DNA from: Alphaproteobacteria bacterium
Lineage (GTDB): Bacteria; Pseudomonadota; Alphaproteobacteria; Rhizobiales; Rhizobiaceae
NCBI GenBank assembly: GCA_016861165.1
Contig: BOKV01000015.1
Span: 1 to 64,000 of the forward strand
Reading direction: 5' to 3'
DNA length: 64,000 nt
The translations under genes were made by a program, and so were the position numbers. Positions 39,375-48,649 of this stretch are shown one piece after another. The notes beneath the pieces were generated by a model, which saw only the letters and a program-made list of their open reading frames with translations, made no database searches and was not told the DNA's origin. Position 1 is the first letter of the stretch. The number at the start of each line of letters is the position of its first letter.

Positions 39375-39522
39375 CTGGTTCTCCTTTCCAGGCATGCCCC
39401 CTCAACCCGGGTGAATCGTGTCACCCAGTTTAAGAACTGTGTCTTGTCGCGGCCGGTTCAATATGCGCCGAGGTGCGAAACGCAGCCTGCGGCGATCACG
39501 TTTTGCGGCGCTGCCGGCAGGC

Positions 39523-40488
39523 TCAGTCGAGGATCAGTTCGCCGGCGCTGACCCGCACGCTGCTGCCGGATATGCGCACCGCGGTCAACGCTTGGCCGAC
39601 GACATCGATCTCGAGGCCAAGTTGGCTCGGCCGGCCCATGTCGCAGCCCTGTTCGAGGCGGAAACGGTTGGTACCCTCTTCCAGCGAGCCGGCGGCCAGC
39701 AGCGGGCCGGCGAGGATCGCCGTCGCCGAACCGGTGGCCGGGTCCTCGAGAATGCCCGAGGCGGGCGAGAACATGCGGGCGCTGAAATCGGTCTCCGCCG
39801 CCTCGCCGCCCGGCGTATAGACATAGGCGGCGTCGACATTGGCGGCTGCCGTCATCCGACTCCACTGCGGCTCGCAGGGCCTGGCCTGCGCCAGCGTCGG
39901 GCGCGAGGCGAGGCGGACATAGAGGTAGGCGGGTCCGCCGGCATACAGACCGATCGCCGTCGACCCGAAGCCGATGTCCTCGGGCGCCAGCCCGAGCGCG
40001 GCGGCGGCCTGCTCGGGTGACGGCACCTCGCCGTCATGGGCGTGGGGCAAGACCGGCGCCGTGAACTGCGCCGTGGCGACACCGTCGCGGCGCTCGACAT
40101 CGACCGGCACCAGCCCCGCCGCCTCCTCCAGCACGATGCGCGTGGCGAAGTCGCTGCCGTCGGGGTGGCGCTTGGCGGCGAGATGGATGGCGCAGCCGAT
40201 GGTCGGATGGCCGGCGAAGGGGATCTCGGCCGTCGGAAAGAAGATGCGCACCCTTGCCGTATTGGCCGGGTCGGCCGGCGCCTGCACGAAGATCGTTTCC
40301 GACAGGTTGAACTCGCGCGCGATCGCCTGCATCGTCTCGTCGTCGAGCCCGTCGGCATCCTCGACGATGGCCAGCGGATTGCCGGCGAAGCGGCGCGTGG
40401 TGAAGACGTCGACGGTAAAGAATTTCAGCCGGATTTCGGTTGTTTCGGGATGTTCGCCGGCCGCCGGCTCGCCGCTTGCTGCGGTCAC
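39523..40488 (-). CDS. PhzF-family isomerase
   Basis: The product has 321 residues: two-fold diaminopimelate-epimerase-like barrel of the PhzF family. The catalytic-Glu motif is REFNLSETIFV. Other signatures are IPFAGHPTIGCA and EDPATGSATAILAGPLL. Most PhzF relatives outside phenazine clusters are isomerases of unknown substrate; no phenazine genes are nearby. Start GTG 40488 with GGGAG seven bases upstream. Confidence 0.87.
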   Translation of the reverse strand: MTAASGEPAAGEHPETTEIRLKFFTVDVFTTRRFAGNPLAIVEDADGLDDETMQAIAREFNLSETIFVQAPADPANTARVRIFFPTAEIPFAGHPTIGCAIHLAAKRHPDGSDFATRIVLEEAAGLVPVDVERRDGVATAQFTAPVLPHAHDGEVPSPEQAAAALGLAPEDIGFGSTAIGLYAGGPAYLYVRLASRPTLAQARPCEPQWSRMTAAANVDAAYVYTPGGEAAETDFSARMFSPASGILEDPATGSATAILAGPLLAAGSLEEGTNRFRLEQGCDMGRPSQLGLEIDVVGQALTAVRISGSSVRVSAGELILD

Positions 40489-40501
40489 TGCTGCGCTCCC
40501 C

Positions 40502-40684
40502 TCATTCGCCGTCCTTCGGCCGCCACACACCGTCCGGGCCCCGCTCCAGGCGAGTCGGCGAATCGCTTCTCACCCGTTCCGCCTCGTGCAGTTCCTCGCC
40601 GACGCGGGCCATCTCCTTGCGCAGCGCCCGCCAGGCGAGCCAGGCGGCTCCGCCCACCAGGGCAATGGCGATCAGTTGCGGCAT
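40502..40684 (-). CDS. Small membrane-anchored protein beside the S49 peptidase gene
   Basis: The product has 60 residues. An N-terminal helix (LIAIALVGGAAWLAWRAL) is followed by a charged tail ending GPDGVWRPKDGE. Similar tiny proteins are encoded next to S49 peptidase genes in other alphaproteobacteria, as far as I recall. It follows that gene by 13 bp on the same strand. The role is unknown. Confidence 0.7.
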   Translation of the reverse strand: MPQLIAIALVGGAAWLAWRALRKEMARVGEELHEAERVRSDSPTRLERGPDGVWRPKDGE

Positions 40685-40697
40685 GGAAGGTCCTCCT

Positions 40698-41570
40698 TCA
40701 AAGCCCGAACCGCGCCCACAGCGCGCGTTCCTCGGCTGCCTCGATCAACGCGGCCGGCAGCGCCGCCGCGAAGCCGGCGCCCAGTTCGCCTGCGATCGGG
40801 GCGGCGGCGCTGATGCCCGGCTGCGGACGGCCGAACAGGCCGCGCCTCGGCTGCACCAGCCGCATTTCGGCCTTGTCGCCGAAACGGGAGCGGATGATTG
40901 GCGCCATCAGCCCGAGCCCGTCGACAAGGCCGAGCCGTCGCGCCTCCGAACCGGTCCAGAACAGGCCGGAGAACAACGTGTCGTCCTCGGCCAGACGGCC
41001 GGCGCGGCGCGTGCGCACCATGTCGATGAAGATGCGGTGGATGTCGGCCTGCAGCCCTTTCAGGTGGTCGACGTCCTTCGGCTTTTCCGGCTGGAACGGG
41101 TCGAGCAGCACCTTGTTGTCGCCGGCCGTATAGACGCGCCGGTCGATGCCGATCCTGGTGATCGCCTTGTCGAAGCCGAACATCGCCGCAACCACGCCGA
41201 TCGAGCCGACGATCGAGGTTTGATCGGCTATGATTTCGTCGCCGGCGAGCGCGATCATGTAGCCGCCGGAAGCGGCTACATCCTCGACGAAGACAAGCAC
41301 CTGCTTGTCGTATCGCTCGGCCAGTTCGCGGATGCGCGAATAGATGAGCCGCGACTGCACCGCCGAGCCGCCGGGCGAATTGACCGACAGCGCAACCGCC
41401 GGCGCCCGCTTGAACTGGAAGGCGCGATCGAGCACTGGCGCGACCGCGGCCAGCGAAAGCACGGACCGGAACGGCGTCGCCTGCGCCATGATGGCGCCGT
41501 GCAGGCGCACGACGGGGATAACGACGCGATCCCGGCGGAACCGGGCGGGCAGGAGGTTGGTCAGTTTCAT
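40698..41570 (-). CDS. S49-family signal peptide peptidase, SohB/SppA type
   Basis: The product has 290 residues of the short (36K-like) S49 class. ALSVNSPGGSAVQSRLIYSR, catalytic Ser in VAASGGYMIALAGDEII, and TSIVGSIGVVAAMFGF with the following region of the Lys general base. It degrades cleaved signal peptides or membrane fragments in family members. A clear N-terminal membrane helix is not obvious here, so membrane attachment may be peripheral. Start ATG 41570. Confidence 0.9.
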   Translation of the reverse strand: MKLTNLLPARFRRDRVVIPVVRLHGAIMAQATPFRSVLSLAAVAPVLDRAFQFKRAPAVALSVNSPGGSAVQSRLIYSRIRELAERYDKQVLVFVEDVAASGGYMIALAGDEIIADQTSIVGSIGVVAAMFGFDKAITRIGIDRRVYTAGDNKVLLDPFQPEKPKDVDHLKGLQADIHRIFIDMVRTRRAGRLAEDDTLFSGLFWTGSEARRLGLVDGLGLMAPIIRSRFGDKAEMRLVQPRRGLFGRPQPGISAAAPIAGELGAGFAAALPAALIEAAEERALWARFGL

Positions 41571-41642
41571 CGTCCGGGAGCGCTTCCTGTCGATCGCTGT
41601 CAAAGGCAGATGGACGCGTCCGGCCCGTTTTGCAAGAGCCGT

Positions 41643-42467
41643 TCAGGCGGCGAAGGCCAGCCGGGCGCGCCCGTTGAGCAGTTCGTCGGCAAGTGCCGTC
41701 TGGCGGCCATCGGCCTCGTGCAGCACGATGCCCTGGCCGATCGCAAGCGGCGCGCGCGAGCCGCGCACCGCCCGAACCAGGATGCGGCGTGCCGCAGCCC
41801 CGTGGCGGGCGTGCAGCGGCAGCACGCAGATGCCGCCGAAACGGCCCTGCGCGCAGGCGAGAACGTCGCCAAGGCGTTCGGCCCGCCAGATCATGATGAG
41901 CAGGCCGCCCGGCCGCAGGATCGCCGCCGCCGTCCGCAGCCAAGGGTCGAGGCCGCCCTCGCCCATCATGTGGGCGAGCGAGCGCAGTTCGTCGGGGGAG
42001 GGGCGCTGCGGCGCGAAATTGTAGGGCGGGTTCATCAGCACGTAGTCGAAGGAGGCGTTGGCGAGCCCGGCGTCCTGGCGCCGCTCGCCACTGAGCGTCA
42101 CGTCGGCTTCCAGCACGCTCGCCCGTTCGGCGAGGCGGGCGTTGGCGCCCAGTTCGAGGGTAGCGCGGGCCAGTTCCGCCATCACCGGGTCGACCTCCAC
42201 CAGCACGGCCTGAAGGCCGGGATTGGCGGCGAGCGCGGCCAGCGCGGCCACACCGGCGCCGGCTCCCAGATCGGCGAGCCGCCCGGCCGCGCCTTCCGGC
42301 AGCCCGGCGGCCATCAGCAATGCGTCGGAGCCGGCGCGGTGGCCGGTTCCGTCGGGCTGGAGCACCTCGAAGCGGCCGCGGTAGAACTTGTCGCGCGTCG
42401 TGGGCGGTCGCCGAATTTCCCCGGTAGCCAGTCTGGCCGTGGTTGTCGATCGCCCCGTTTCGTTCAT
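41643..42467 (-). CDS. TrmN6-like tRNA (adenine-N6) methyltransferase
   Basis: The product has 274 residues. The SAM-binding motif is LADLGAGAGVAALAAL. The N6-adenine catalytic motif is MNPPYNF. The family opening is FYRGRFEVLQPDGTGHRAGS. E. coli TrmN6 (YfiC) modifies A37 of tRNA-Val1; the alphaproteobacterial homologue's target is inferred. The ATG overlaps the DUF2007 stop (ATGA). Confidence 0.88.
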   Translation of the reverse strand: MNETGRSTTTARLATGEIRRPPTTRDKFYRGRFEVLQPDGTGHRAGSDALLMAAGLPEGAAGRLADLGAGAGVAALAALAANPGLQAVLVEVDPVMAELARATLELGANARLAERASVLEADVTLSGERRQDAGLANASFDYVLMNPPYNFAPQRPSPDELRSLAHMMGEGGLDPWLRTAAAILRPGGLLIMIWRAERLGDVLACAQGRFGGICVLPLHARHGAAARRILVRAVRGSRAPLAIGQGIVLHEADGRQTALADELLNGRARLAFAA

Positions 42468-42709
42468 GGCGCCAGATGCTGTTCGCTCAGTTCCTTGTCG
42501 AGCCCGGCATCGGTCAGCGTGCGCACCGCCTGGCGATAGGCGTCCGCATCGACAAGGACCCGGCGCGGCAGGATACCGATCGATCCCTCCAGCACGCTCA
42601 TATTGGCGTCGAGCACCACATGGCCGATCCCGCCCTCGCGCAGCAGCGCCTCGACGAAGCTCAGCAGCACGGGATCATTGGTTCGAAGCAGTTCGCGAAA
42701 CGCCATCAC
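42464..42709 (-). CDS. DUF2007 protein
   Basis: The product has 81 residues. FRELLRTNDPVLLSFVEALL at the start, then GGIGHVVLDANMSVLEGS and RRVLVDADAYRQAVR, match the DUF2007 (putative signal-transducing, ferredoxin-like) pattern. It is the first gene of the DUF2007-trmN6-sppA run, divergent from the polyprenyl synthetase gene, as in many Rhizobiales. Confidence 0.9.
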   Translation of the reverse strand: MMAFRELLRTNDPVLLSFVEALLREGGIGHVVLDANMSVLEGSIGILPRRVLVDADAYRQAVRTLTDAGLDKELSEQHLAP

Positions 42710-42938
42710 CGACCCCAGTTACGGCATTCGTCCTATATCGGTCTGCTGCTGACAACTTTCCATGACCGACTGACGCGTTCAAGTCGTCTGCGCCGCAGCC
42801 CGAACCGCCAAGTACCGCGGGCCGCCCGGGGGTGGGGCAATGCGGCCACTTGTGGAGACCGGCTCCACTCAATAATGTCGACGACAACTGGCCGCCGCCG
42901 CCGGGCGCGACCGGGGGGCGCCAACGCGATCCGACAGG

Positions 42939-43018
42939 ATCGCGCTTTGGTGCCAGTGGTTTGCCTTGTCACGCCATCTTGTCCGCGTTGCGTTGCCGCT
43001 CGGCGGGATGAGCCTCCA
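42939..43018. repeat. Dispersed intergenic repeat, copy 3 (about 80 bp)
   Basis: It begins ATCGCGCTTTG, continues TTTGCCTTGTCACGCCATCTT, and has the core at 42981-43010, ending GAGCCTCCAG. Offset and length equal copy 2. It lies in the 338-bp divergent region 42710-43047, 30 bp before the polyprenyl synthetase start. No other element is evident in that region. Confidence 0.75.
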
Positions 43019-43047
43019 GGGCGGTATCGGGACGGGAGCAGTATCTC

Positions 43048-44064
43048 TTGGCGGGAGTGGTCATCCCCCTTGGCGAGCGTGCGGGCCAGGCGAGCGTCGA
43101 ACCGCTGGTCGTGCTGGTGCGCGCCGACATGGAGCGCGTCAACCAGCTCATCCTGTCCAAGGCCGGCTCCGATGTCGAGATGATCCCGGAGGTCGCCCGC
43201 CACCTGATCGATTCGGGCGGCAAGCGGCTGCGCCCGATGCTGACGCTGGCGGCCGCGCAGATGTGCGGCTATGAGGGTGAGCACCACATCCTGCTCGCCG
43301 CAGGTGTCGAGTTCATGCACACGGCGACGCTGTTGCACGATGACGTCGTCGACGAGAGCGACATGCGCCGCGGCAAGCTGGCGGCGCGCATGGTGTGGGG
43401 CAACCAGGCGAGCGTTCTGGTCGGCGATTTCCTGCTCGGCCAGGCCTTCCGCATGATGGTCGAAACCGGTTCGCTCGCCGCGCTCAACGTGCTGTCGCAT
43501 GCGGCGACGGTCATCGCCGAGGGCGAGGTCATGCAGCTCGCCACCGCGCGTAATCTCGACACCAACGAGGACGAGTATCTGGCGGTGATCCGCGCCAAGA
43601 CGGCGGCGCTGTTCGCCGCCGCGGCCGAAGTCGGCCCGATCATCGCAGGCTCGTCGAAGTCGACCATCAGCGCCTTCCGCTCCTACGGCACCAACCTCGG
43701 CCTCGCCTTCCAGCTCATTGACGACGCCCTCGACTATGGCGGCTCTTCGGCGACGCTCGGCAAGAATGTCGGCGACGATTTCCGCGAGGGCAAGGTGACG
43801 CTGCCGGTGGTGCTGAGCTACCGGCGCGGTACCGATCGCGAGCGCGAGCTATGGCGCGAGGCGCTGGTCGAGGGCAAGACCGACGACGGCCGTCTGGCCG
43901 AGGCGATGCGGCTGATGCGCAAGTATGACGCGATCGCCGATACGGTGGCCCGCGCCCGCCACTACGCCGAGATCGCCCGCGACGCGCTGGCGCCGATGAA
44001 GTCGGGCGCCCACAAGGACGCCTTGATCGAGGTACTCGAATTCTGCGTCAGCCGGGCCGGTTAG
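43048..44064 (+). CDS. Polyprenyl diphosphate synthase (octaprenyl/decaprenyl type)
   Basis: The product has 338 residues of the trans-isoprenyl synthase family that makes the ubiquinone side chain. The first Asp-rich motif is LLHDDVVDESDMRRG and the second is LIDDALDYGG. GGKRLRPMLTLAAAQMCG is the IPP-binding start. Chain length (C40 or C50) cannot be read with confidence; Hyphomicrobiales usually carry Q-10. TTG 43048 with GGGAG nine bases upstream is taken as the start; GTG 43057 is an alternative. Confidence 0.92.
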   Translation: MAGVVIPLGERAGQASVEPLVVLVRADMERVNQLILSKAGSDVEMIPEVARHLIDSGGKRLRPMLTLAAAQMCGYEGEHHILLAAGVEFMHTATLLHDDVVDESDMRRGKLAARMVWGNQASVLVGDFLLGQAFRMMVETGSLAALNVLSHAATVIAEGEVMQLATARNLDTNEDEYLAVIRAKTAALFAAAAEVGPIIAGSSKSTISAFRSYGTNLGLAFQLIDDALDYGGSSATLGKNVGDDFREGKVTLPVVLSYRRGTDRERELWREALVEGKTDDGRLAEAMRLMRKYDAIADTVARARHYAEIARDALAPMKSGAHKDALIEVLEFCVSRAG

Positions 44065-44243
44065 TCCCGGCCGGGCGGACCGCTCGGCGCAATCGCCTGG
44101 CCGGCGCCATTGTACTGGCGACGCAAATTCGCCATGGTTGGCGCCGAAGCATGAAGGGCGCGGCAGCCGGCCTTCCCGGGGCGTCGCTGCGGCCCGCGCC
44201 GGCGCGAACGGCGCCGCCAATTGACAAGGGAACCGCCCGCGAC

Positions 44244-46001
44244 ATGACCTCGACCGCCCCGCGCCGCCTGATGTCGGCAACCGTTGCGTCCGTTCTGGCC
44301 GCGCTCATGCTTGCGCCGGCCGCCGCCCGCGCCGACCTGCCCGACCCGACGCTGGCCGAGACGGTCAGCGGCGCCTCGCTGTCGGGCAGCTTCCTGGCCG
44401 CGCAGCTCGCCGCCAAGGACAATGACGACGCGGCCGCCGTCGCCTTCTACGAGCGGGCATTGGCGCTCGATCCGGCCAACGAGGAACTCAAGCAGTTCCT
44501 GTTCCTGGCGCTCACCGCCAATGGCCGCATCGCCGATGCCGTCGACATCGGCCGCCAGCTGCCGCAGGCCGGGCCGGCCGGCGGTGTCGTGCGCCTCGTT
44601 GTCGCCGTCCATGCCCTGAAGCAGAAGTCCTGGGCCAAGGTCAGCGAACTGCTCGCCGGATCGAACGGCGGCGAGCTCGACCGCCTCGTCGAACTGCTGC
44701 TCAAGGCGTGGGCGCTATATGGCGCCGGCAATGTCGACGGCGCGCTCGACACCTCGACCGCCTTCGCCGGCGCCGACTGGGCCAATGTCGTGCGCGACTA
44801 CCATTCCGGCCTGATCGCCGCCGCCGCCGCGCGGGACGCGGAGGCGGAAAAATTCTTCAGGCAGGCGATCGCCGACCGGGCGGCCGCCGCCGTGCTGTCG
44901 GAAGTCTATCTGCGTGCCGTCGAGGCGCTGGTCCGCGTGCAGGCCAAGCTCGGCAAGCTCGACGAGGCCCGCCAGACGCTGGCAAGCGGCAAGGAATTGC
45001 TGCCGACCCACCCGCCCTTCCTGGCGCTCGGGCGCCGGCTCGAAGAGGGACTGCCGCTGGCGCCGCTCCTCACCTCGGCGCCGCAGGGCGGCAGCGAGCT
45101 GCTCTACAATGTCGGCGCCGCGATCTCGCGCCAGGGCGGCGCCTCGTTCGCCCAGAGCTATCTGCAGCTGGCCGATTATCTGAATCCGGGCAGCGACGTC
45201 GTCGTTCTCGCCCTGGCCGACGTGTTCGAAAACCACAAGGATCACGAGCGCGCCAACGGCTATTACGAGCGCATCGACGCCAAATCGCCCTACTGGCGGC
45301 GCGCCCGCCTGCAATATGCGCTGAACCTCAACGATCTCGACCAGGTCGACAAGGCCAAGGAGACGCTGAAGGTCCTGATCGCCGAGGACCCTGACGACCT
45401 GCTCGCCTATTCGACGCTCGGCAGCGTGCACAGCCAGCACGAGGAATATGCAGAGGCGGCCGAGGTCTACGACCGCGCGGTGGCGCGCATCGCCACGCCG
45501 GAGCAGTCGCATTGGGACCTGTTCTACCGGCGCGGCATCGCCCATGAGCGGCTGAAGCAGTGGGAGAAGGCAGAGCCCAACTTCAAGCAGGCGCTGGCGC
45601 TCAATCCCGACCAGCCCAACGTGCTCAACTATCTGGGCTATTCCTGGATCGACATGGGCATCAATCTCGAAGAGGGCATGGCGATGATCCGCAAGGCGGT
45701 CGAGCTCAGGCCCAATTCGGGCTACATCGTCGACAGCCTCGGCTGGGCCCACTACCGGCTCGGCCAGTACGAGGACGCGGTCAGGGAACTGGAGCGGGCA
45801 GTCGAGCTGATGCCGCAGGACCCGGTGATCAACGATCATCTAGGCGATGCCTACTGGAAGGCTGGGCGCAAGCTCGAAGCGACCTTCCAGTGGAACCACG
45901 CGCTCGCCAGCAAGCCGGAGCCGGACGACGAAAAGAAGATCCGCGCCAAGCTCGAACACGGCCTGCGCGACGAGGCGACCGCCACCTCCGCCGCCGACTA
46001 G
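44244..46001 (+). CDS. Periplasmic tetratricopeptide-repeat protein
   Basis: The product has 585 residues. The signal peptide is about residues 1-30 (LMSATVASVLAALMLAPAAA). TPR-like repeats run through the protein, clearest at the C-terminus: YAEAAEVYDRAVARI, QWEKAEPNFKQALALNPDQP, LGQYEDAVRELERAVELMPQ. Start ATG 44244 is chosen because the signal peptide follows it; an in-frame ATG at 44151 is possible. TPR proteins of this kind next to ispE are common in Rhizobiales. A scaffolding role in the envelope is inferred. Confidence 0.85.
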   Translation: MTSTAPRRLMSATVASVLAALMLAPAAARADLPDPTLAETVSGASLSGSFLAAQLAAKDNDDAAAVAFYERALALDPANEELKQFLFLALTANGRIADAVDIGRQLPQAGPAGGVVRLVVAVHALKQKSWAKVSELLAGSNGGELDRLVELLLKAWALYGAGNVDGALDTSTAFAGADWANVVRDYHSGLIAAAAARDAEAEKFFRQAIADRAAAAVLSEVYLRAVEALVRVQAKLGKLDEARQTLASGKELLPTHPPFLALGRRLEEGLPLAPLLTSAPQGGSELLYNVGAAISRQGGASFAQSYLQLADYLNPGSDVVVLALADVFENHKDHERANGYYERIDAKSPYWRRARLQYALNLNDLDQVDKAKETLKVLIAEDPDDLLAYSTLGSVHSQHEEYAEAAEVYDRAVARIATPEQSHWDLFYRRGIAHERLKQWEKAEPNFKQALALNPDQPNVLNYLGYSWIDMGINLEEGMAMIRKAVELRPNSGYIVDSLGWAHYRLGQYEDAVRELERAVELMPQDPVINDHLGDAYWKAGRKLEATFQWNHALASKPEPDDEKKIRAKLEHGLRDEATATSAAD

Positions 46002-46024
46002 CCGGCGCGGCCCTCGACCCGGCG

Positions 46025-46951
46025 ATGCGCCCGCGGCCGCCTGATCCTGCCCGTCGGGCCGTCACGCGCCTGGCGCCGGCCAAGGTCAACCTCGCCCTGC
46101 ACGTCACCGGCCGCCGCGCCGACGGCTATCACGAGATCGACACGCTGGTCGGCTTTGCCGGGATCGCCGACCGCCTGAGCGCGGCTCCCGCCGACACCAT
46201 CGAAATGATCGCTACCGGTCCCTTCGCCGGGCTGATCGACGGCCCGCCGCAGGCCAACCTCGTCGCGCGCGCGGCGCGGCTGCTGGCCGGGGCGGCCCGT
46301 TCCGCCGGTTCGACCCCGGGCGGCGCGCGGCTGACGCTGGAGAAGAACCTGCCGGTGGCCGCCGGACTGGGCGGCGGCTCGGCCGATGCGGCCGCCGCGC
46401 TCGCCGCGCTCATCGAACTGTGGCGGCTGCCGCCCCACCTCGGCCTCGGCGCGATCGCCGCCGCGCTCGGCGCCGACGTGGCGATGTGCCTTCAATCGTT
46501 GCCGCTGCGCGCGCGGGGCATCGGCGAGCGCATCGAGCGCTTCGCCGGCGCCCGCCGGCTCGACGCGATCCTGGTCAATCCGCGCGTGGCGCTGCCTACG
46601 TCCGCCGTGTTCGCGGCGCTCACGCACCGGTCCAGTCCGCCGATCCCGGCACTGCCGGCCGATCCCTTCGACCCCGACTTTCTGGCCGACCTGCGCAATG
46701 ATCTGGAGGCACCGGCGGCGCGGCTCGCGCCGGTCATCGCCGACGTCCTCGCCTTGCTGTCGCGCCAGCCGGGCTGCCGGCTTGCCCGCATGAGCGGTTC
46801 TGGCGCCACCTGCTTCGCCCTGTTCGACGACGCCGCGGCGGCGGCCCGCGCTCATCGCTCCGTCATTGACATCGCACCGCAATGGTGGTCGGTTCCGACC
46901 GAAATCGGCGGCAGCCCGCCGCCGGCCGGAGCAGGACCCGCCGCCCGATGA
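46025..46951 (+). CDS. ispE: 4-diphosphocytidyl-2-C-methyl-D-erythritol kinase
   Basis: The product has 308 residues: the GHMP kinase of the MEP isoprenoid pathway. LAPAKVNLALHVTGRRADGY holds the substrate-binding start; the ATP loop is PVAAGLGGGSADAAAAL; the C-terminal motif is ARMSGSGATCFALF. Its TGA overlaps the moaB ATG. Together with the polyprenyl synthetase upstream it gives a small isoprenoid grouping. Confidence 0.95.
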   Translation: MRPRPPDPARRAVTRLAPAKVNLALHVTGRRADGYHEIDTLVGFAGIADRLSAAPADTIEMIATGPFAGLIDGPPQANLVARAARLLAGAARSAGSTPGGARLTLEKNLPVAAGLGGGSADAAAALAALIELWRLPPHLGLGAIAAALGADVAMCLQSLPLRARGIGERIERFAGARRLDAILVNPRVALPTSAVFAALTHRSSPPIPALPADPFDPDFLADLRNDLEAPAARLAPVIADVLALLSRQPGCRLARMSGSGATCFALFDDAAAAARAHRSVIDIAPQWWSVPTEIGGSPPPAGAGPAAR

Positions 46952-47520
46952 GCCGCATCGACCAGTCCCGTCCCTTCATTCCCGTTGCCATCGCCGTGCT
47001 GACCGTCTCCGACACGCGCCAGCCCGATGACGACAAGTCCGGCAACCTGCTCGCCGAACGCGTCGTCGCGGCCGGCCACCGCCTCGTCGACCGCGCCATC
47101 GTCAGGGACGAGATCGAGGACATCCGGGCGCGGGTCAGGCGCTGGATCGGCGAGCCCGGCATAGACGTGGTCATCACCACCGGCGGCACCGGCTTCACCG
47201 GCCGCGACGTGACGCCGGAGGCGGTCGAGCCGCTGTTCGACAAGCGCATGGACGGCTTCTCGCAGGTCTTCCATCGCATCAGCTACGACAAGATCGGAAC
47301 ATCGACGATCCAGTCACGGGCGACGGGAGGGGTGGCCGGCGCCACCCTGGTCTTCTGCCTGCCCGGCTCGCCCGGCGCCTGCCGCGACGCCTGGGACGAG
47401 ATCATCGGCCCGCAGCTCGATTACCGCCAGATGCCATGCAACTTCGTCGAGATCATGCCGCGCCTCGACGAACATCTGAAGCGCGGCAAGGGCCAGGCGG
47501 CCACAGGAGCGCGGGGATAG
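46948..47520 (+). CDS. moaB: Molybdenum cofactor biosynthesis protein MoaB-like
   Basis: The product has 190 residues of the MogA/MoaB fold. VITTGGTGFTGRDVTPEAVE contains the conserved GGTG and acidic residue. SRATGGVAGATLVFCLPGSP is the second motif. MoaB-like proteins adenylylate molybdopterin or serve an undefined role. The start overlaps the ispE stop by ATGA. Confidence 0.92.
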   Translation: MSRIDQSRPFIPVAIAVLTVSDTRQPDDDKSGNLLAERVVAAGHRLVDRAIVRDEIEDIRARVRRWIGEPGIDVVITTGGTGFTGRDVTPEAVEPLFDKRMDGFSQVFHRISYDKIGTSTIQSRATGGVAGATLVFCLPGSPGACRDAWDEIIGPQLDYRQMPCNFVEIMPRLDEHLKRGKGQAATGARG

Positions 47521-47524
47521 GAAG

Positions 47525-47917
47525 ATGGACGGGTTCACGGGCGGCTGCCTGTGCGGCAAGGTCCGGTTCGTGGCAGCGGGGCGGCCCTATCGGGTCGGCA
47601 TCTGCCACTGCCTCGACTGCCGCAAGAACCACGGTGCGCTGTTCCACGCCTCCGCGATCTTCCCCGACCACGCGGTGAAGATCGAGGGCGAGACCGGCGA
47701 CTATGAGGGGCGGCATTTCTGTCCCCGCTGCGGCTCGCCGGTCTTCGGCCGCTTCGGCGACGAGATCGGGGTCAACCTCGGGGCGCTCGACGCCACCGAC
47801 CAATTGCGGCCGACCTACGAACTGTGGACCGTCCGCCGCGAGTCGTGGTTGCCGCCCTTCCCGCTCAAGCGGCGCTACGAGGGCAACCGCAGCGCGACAA
47901 GCCGCTTCGAGGAATAG
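47525..47917 (+). CDS. GFA-family zinc-binding protein (second copy)
   Basis: The product has 130 residues. Zinc ligands: GGCLCGKVRF, GICHCLDCRKNHGA, HFCPRCGSPVFGRF. It begins four bases after moaB, so it probably shares that transcript. Sequence outside the motifs differs clearly from the GFA protein at 3417-3893, so the two are not a recent duplication. The substrate is unknown. Confidence 0.85.
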   Translation: MDGFTGGCLCGKVRFVAAGRPYRVGICHCLDCRKNHGALFHASAIFPDHAVKIEGETGDYEGRHFCPRCGSPVFGRFGDEIGVNLGALDATDQLRPTYELWTVRRESWLPPFPLKRRYEGNRSATSRFEE

Positions 47918-47928
47918 GCCCCCGCGCC

Positions 47929-48495
47929 TCAGGGAGCGAACGCCTTCGCGCGCAGGATGACGAGGCGGCTGCCGGCCGGCTTGCGCGGCGGCAGCGACGC
48001 GAGGCTGTGCGGCCCCATGCGCATAAGCGACGTCTTGGCGATTATCAGCGCCTGCTCGGCGAGCACGGCTCCCAGAAGATTGCCCGCGACGAAACGCCAG
48101 ACTTCGCGAACCCGGCCGCCCGCCCGGTAGTCGAGGCTCGCGTAAGAGAAGGCGGCGCAGGTGGTCGCCGCCGCTCCCGCCGCCTCCGTCCGCTCGACAA
48201 ACTCGGCCGCCTCGCGGAACCAGCCAACCTCAAGCATCACGCCCGGCCGCAGCATCAGCACCCAGGCGCCACGCCCGCCGGCCAGCGCCTCGGCCAGCCC
48301 TTGCGCCGGCGAGCCGGCGACATGGCGGCATCCTGCGGCGCTGGCGACCGCCGCGATGCCCGGCAGTCCGCCCGTATCGATGACCACGGCGTCGCGCACC
48401 ACTCCCTCGGCCACGGCAGGCACCAGCGCCGCCAGCGTACGCGCCAGCTGCTCCTCCTCGCTATCCGCGGCAATGACGACAGTGAACATGGACAT
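47929..48495 (-). CDS. Glycosyltransferase-like protein
   Basis: The product has about 188 residues. The opening FTVVIAADSEEEQLARTLAA and AGCRHVAGSPAQGLAEALAG fit a GT-A Rossmann start, and GAWVLMLRPGVMLEVGWFRE occupies the place of the usual DxD region, but a canonical DxD is missing. It is shorter than typical family-2 enzymes. It may be a degenerate or specialised member. Start ATG 48495 or 48489. It is divergent from the radical SAM gene. Confidence 0.65.
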   Translation of the reverse strand: MSMFTVVIAADSEEEQLARTLAALVPAVAEGVVRDAVVIDTGGLPGIAAVASAAGCRHVAGSPAQGLAEALAGGRGAWVLMLRPGVMLEVGWFREAAEFVERTEAAGAAATTCAAFSYASLDYRAGGRVREVWRFVAGNLLGAVLAEQALIIAKTSLMRMGPHSLASLPPRKPAGSRLVILRAKAFAP

Positions 48496-48550
48496 CGTCC
48501 TTAGCGGCAACGGCGGACCATTGCGAGGGTCGCAATTGAAGCGCACCCCG

Positions 48551-48603
48551 CGTGAATTTCGTTCTTGATTTGTTCATCTGCTGCGACTAGGAATAAATTC
48601 ACG
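48551..48603. promoter_or_regulatory. Inverted repeat in a divergent promoter region
   Basis: CGTGAATTT (48551-48559) and AAATTCACG (48595-48603) are perfect 9-bp inverted copies 35 bp apart. They lie in an AT-richer patch between the glycosyltransferase-like and radical SAM genes. They could be two half-sites for one regulator; no regulator gene is adjacent. Confidence 0.35.
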
Positions 48604-48649
48604 AAACGCGAATCGGCGGCGGGAACACCGACAGGCCCAGGAGCAGCCA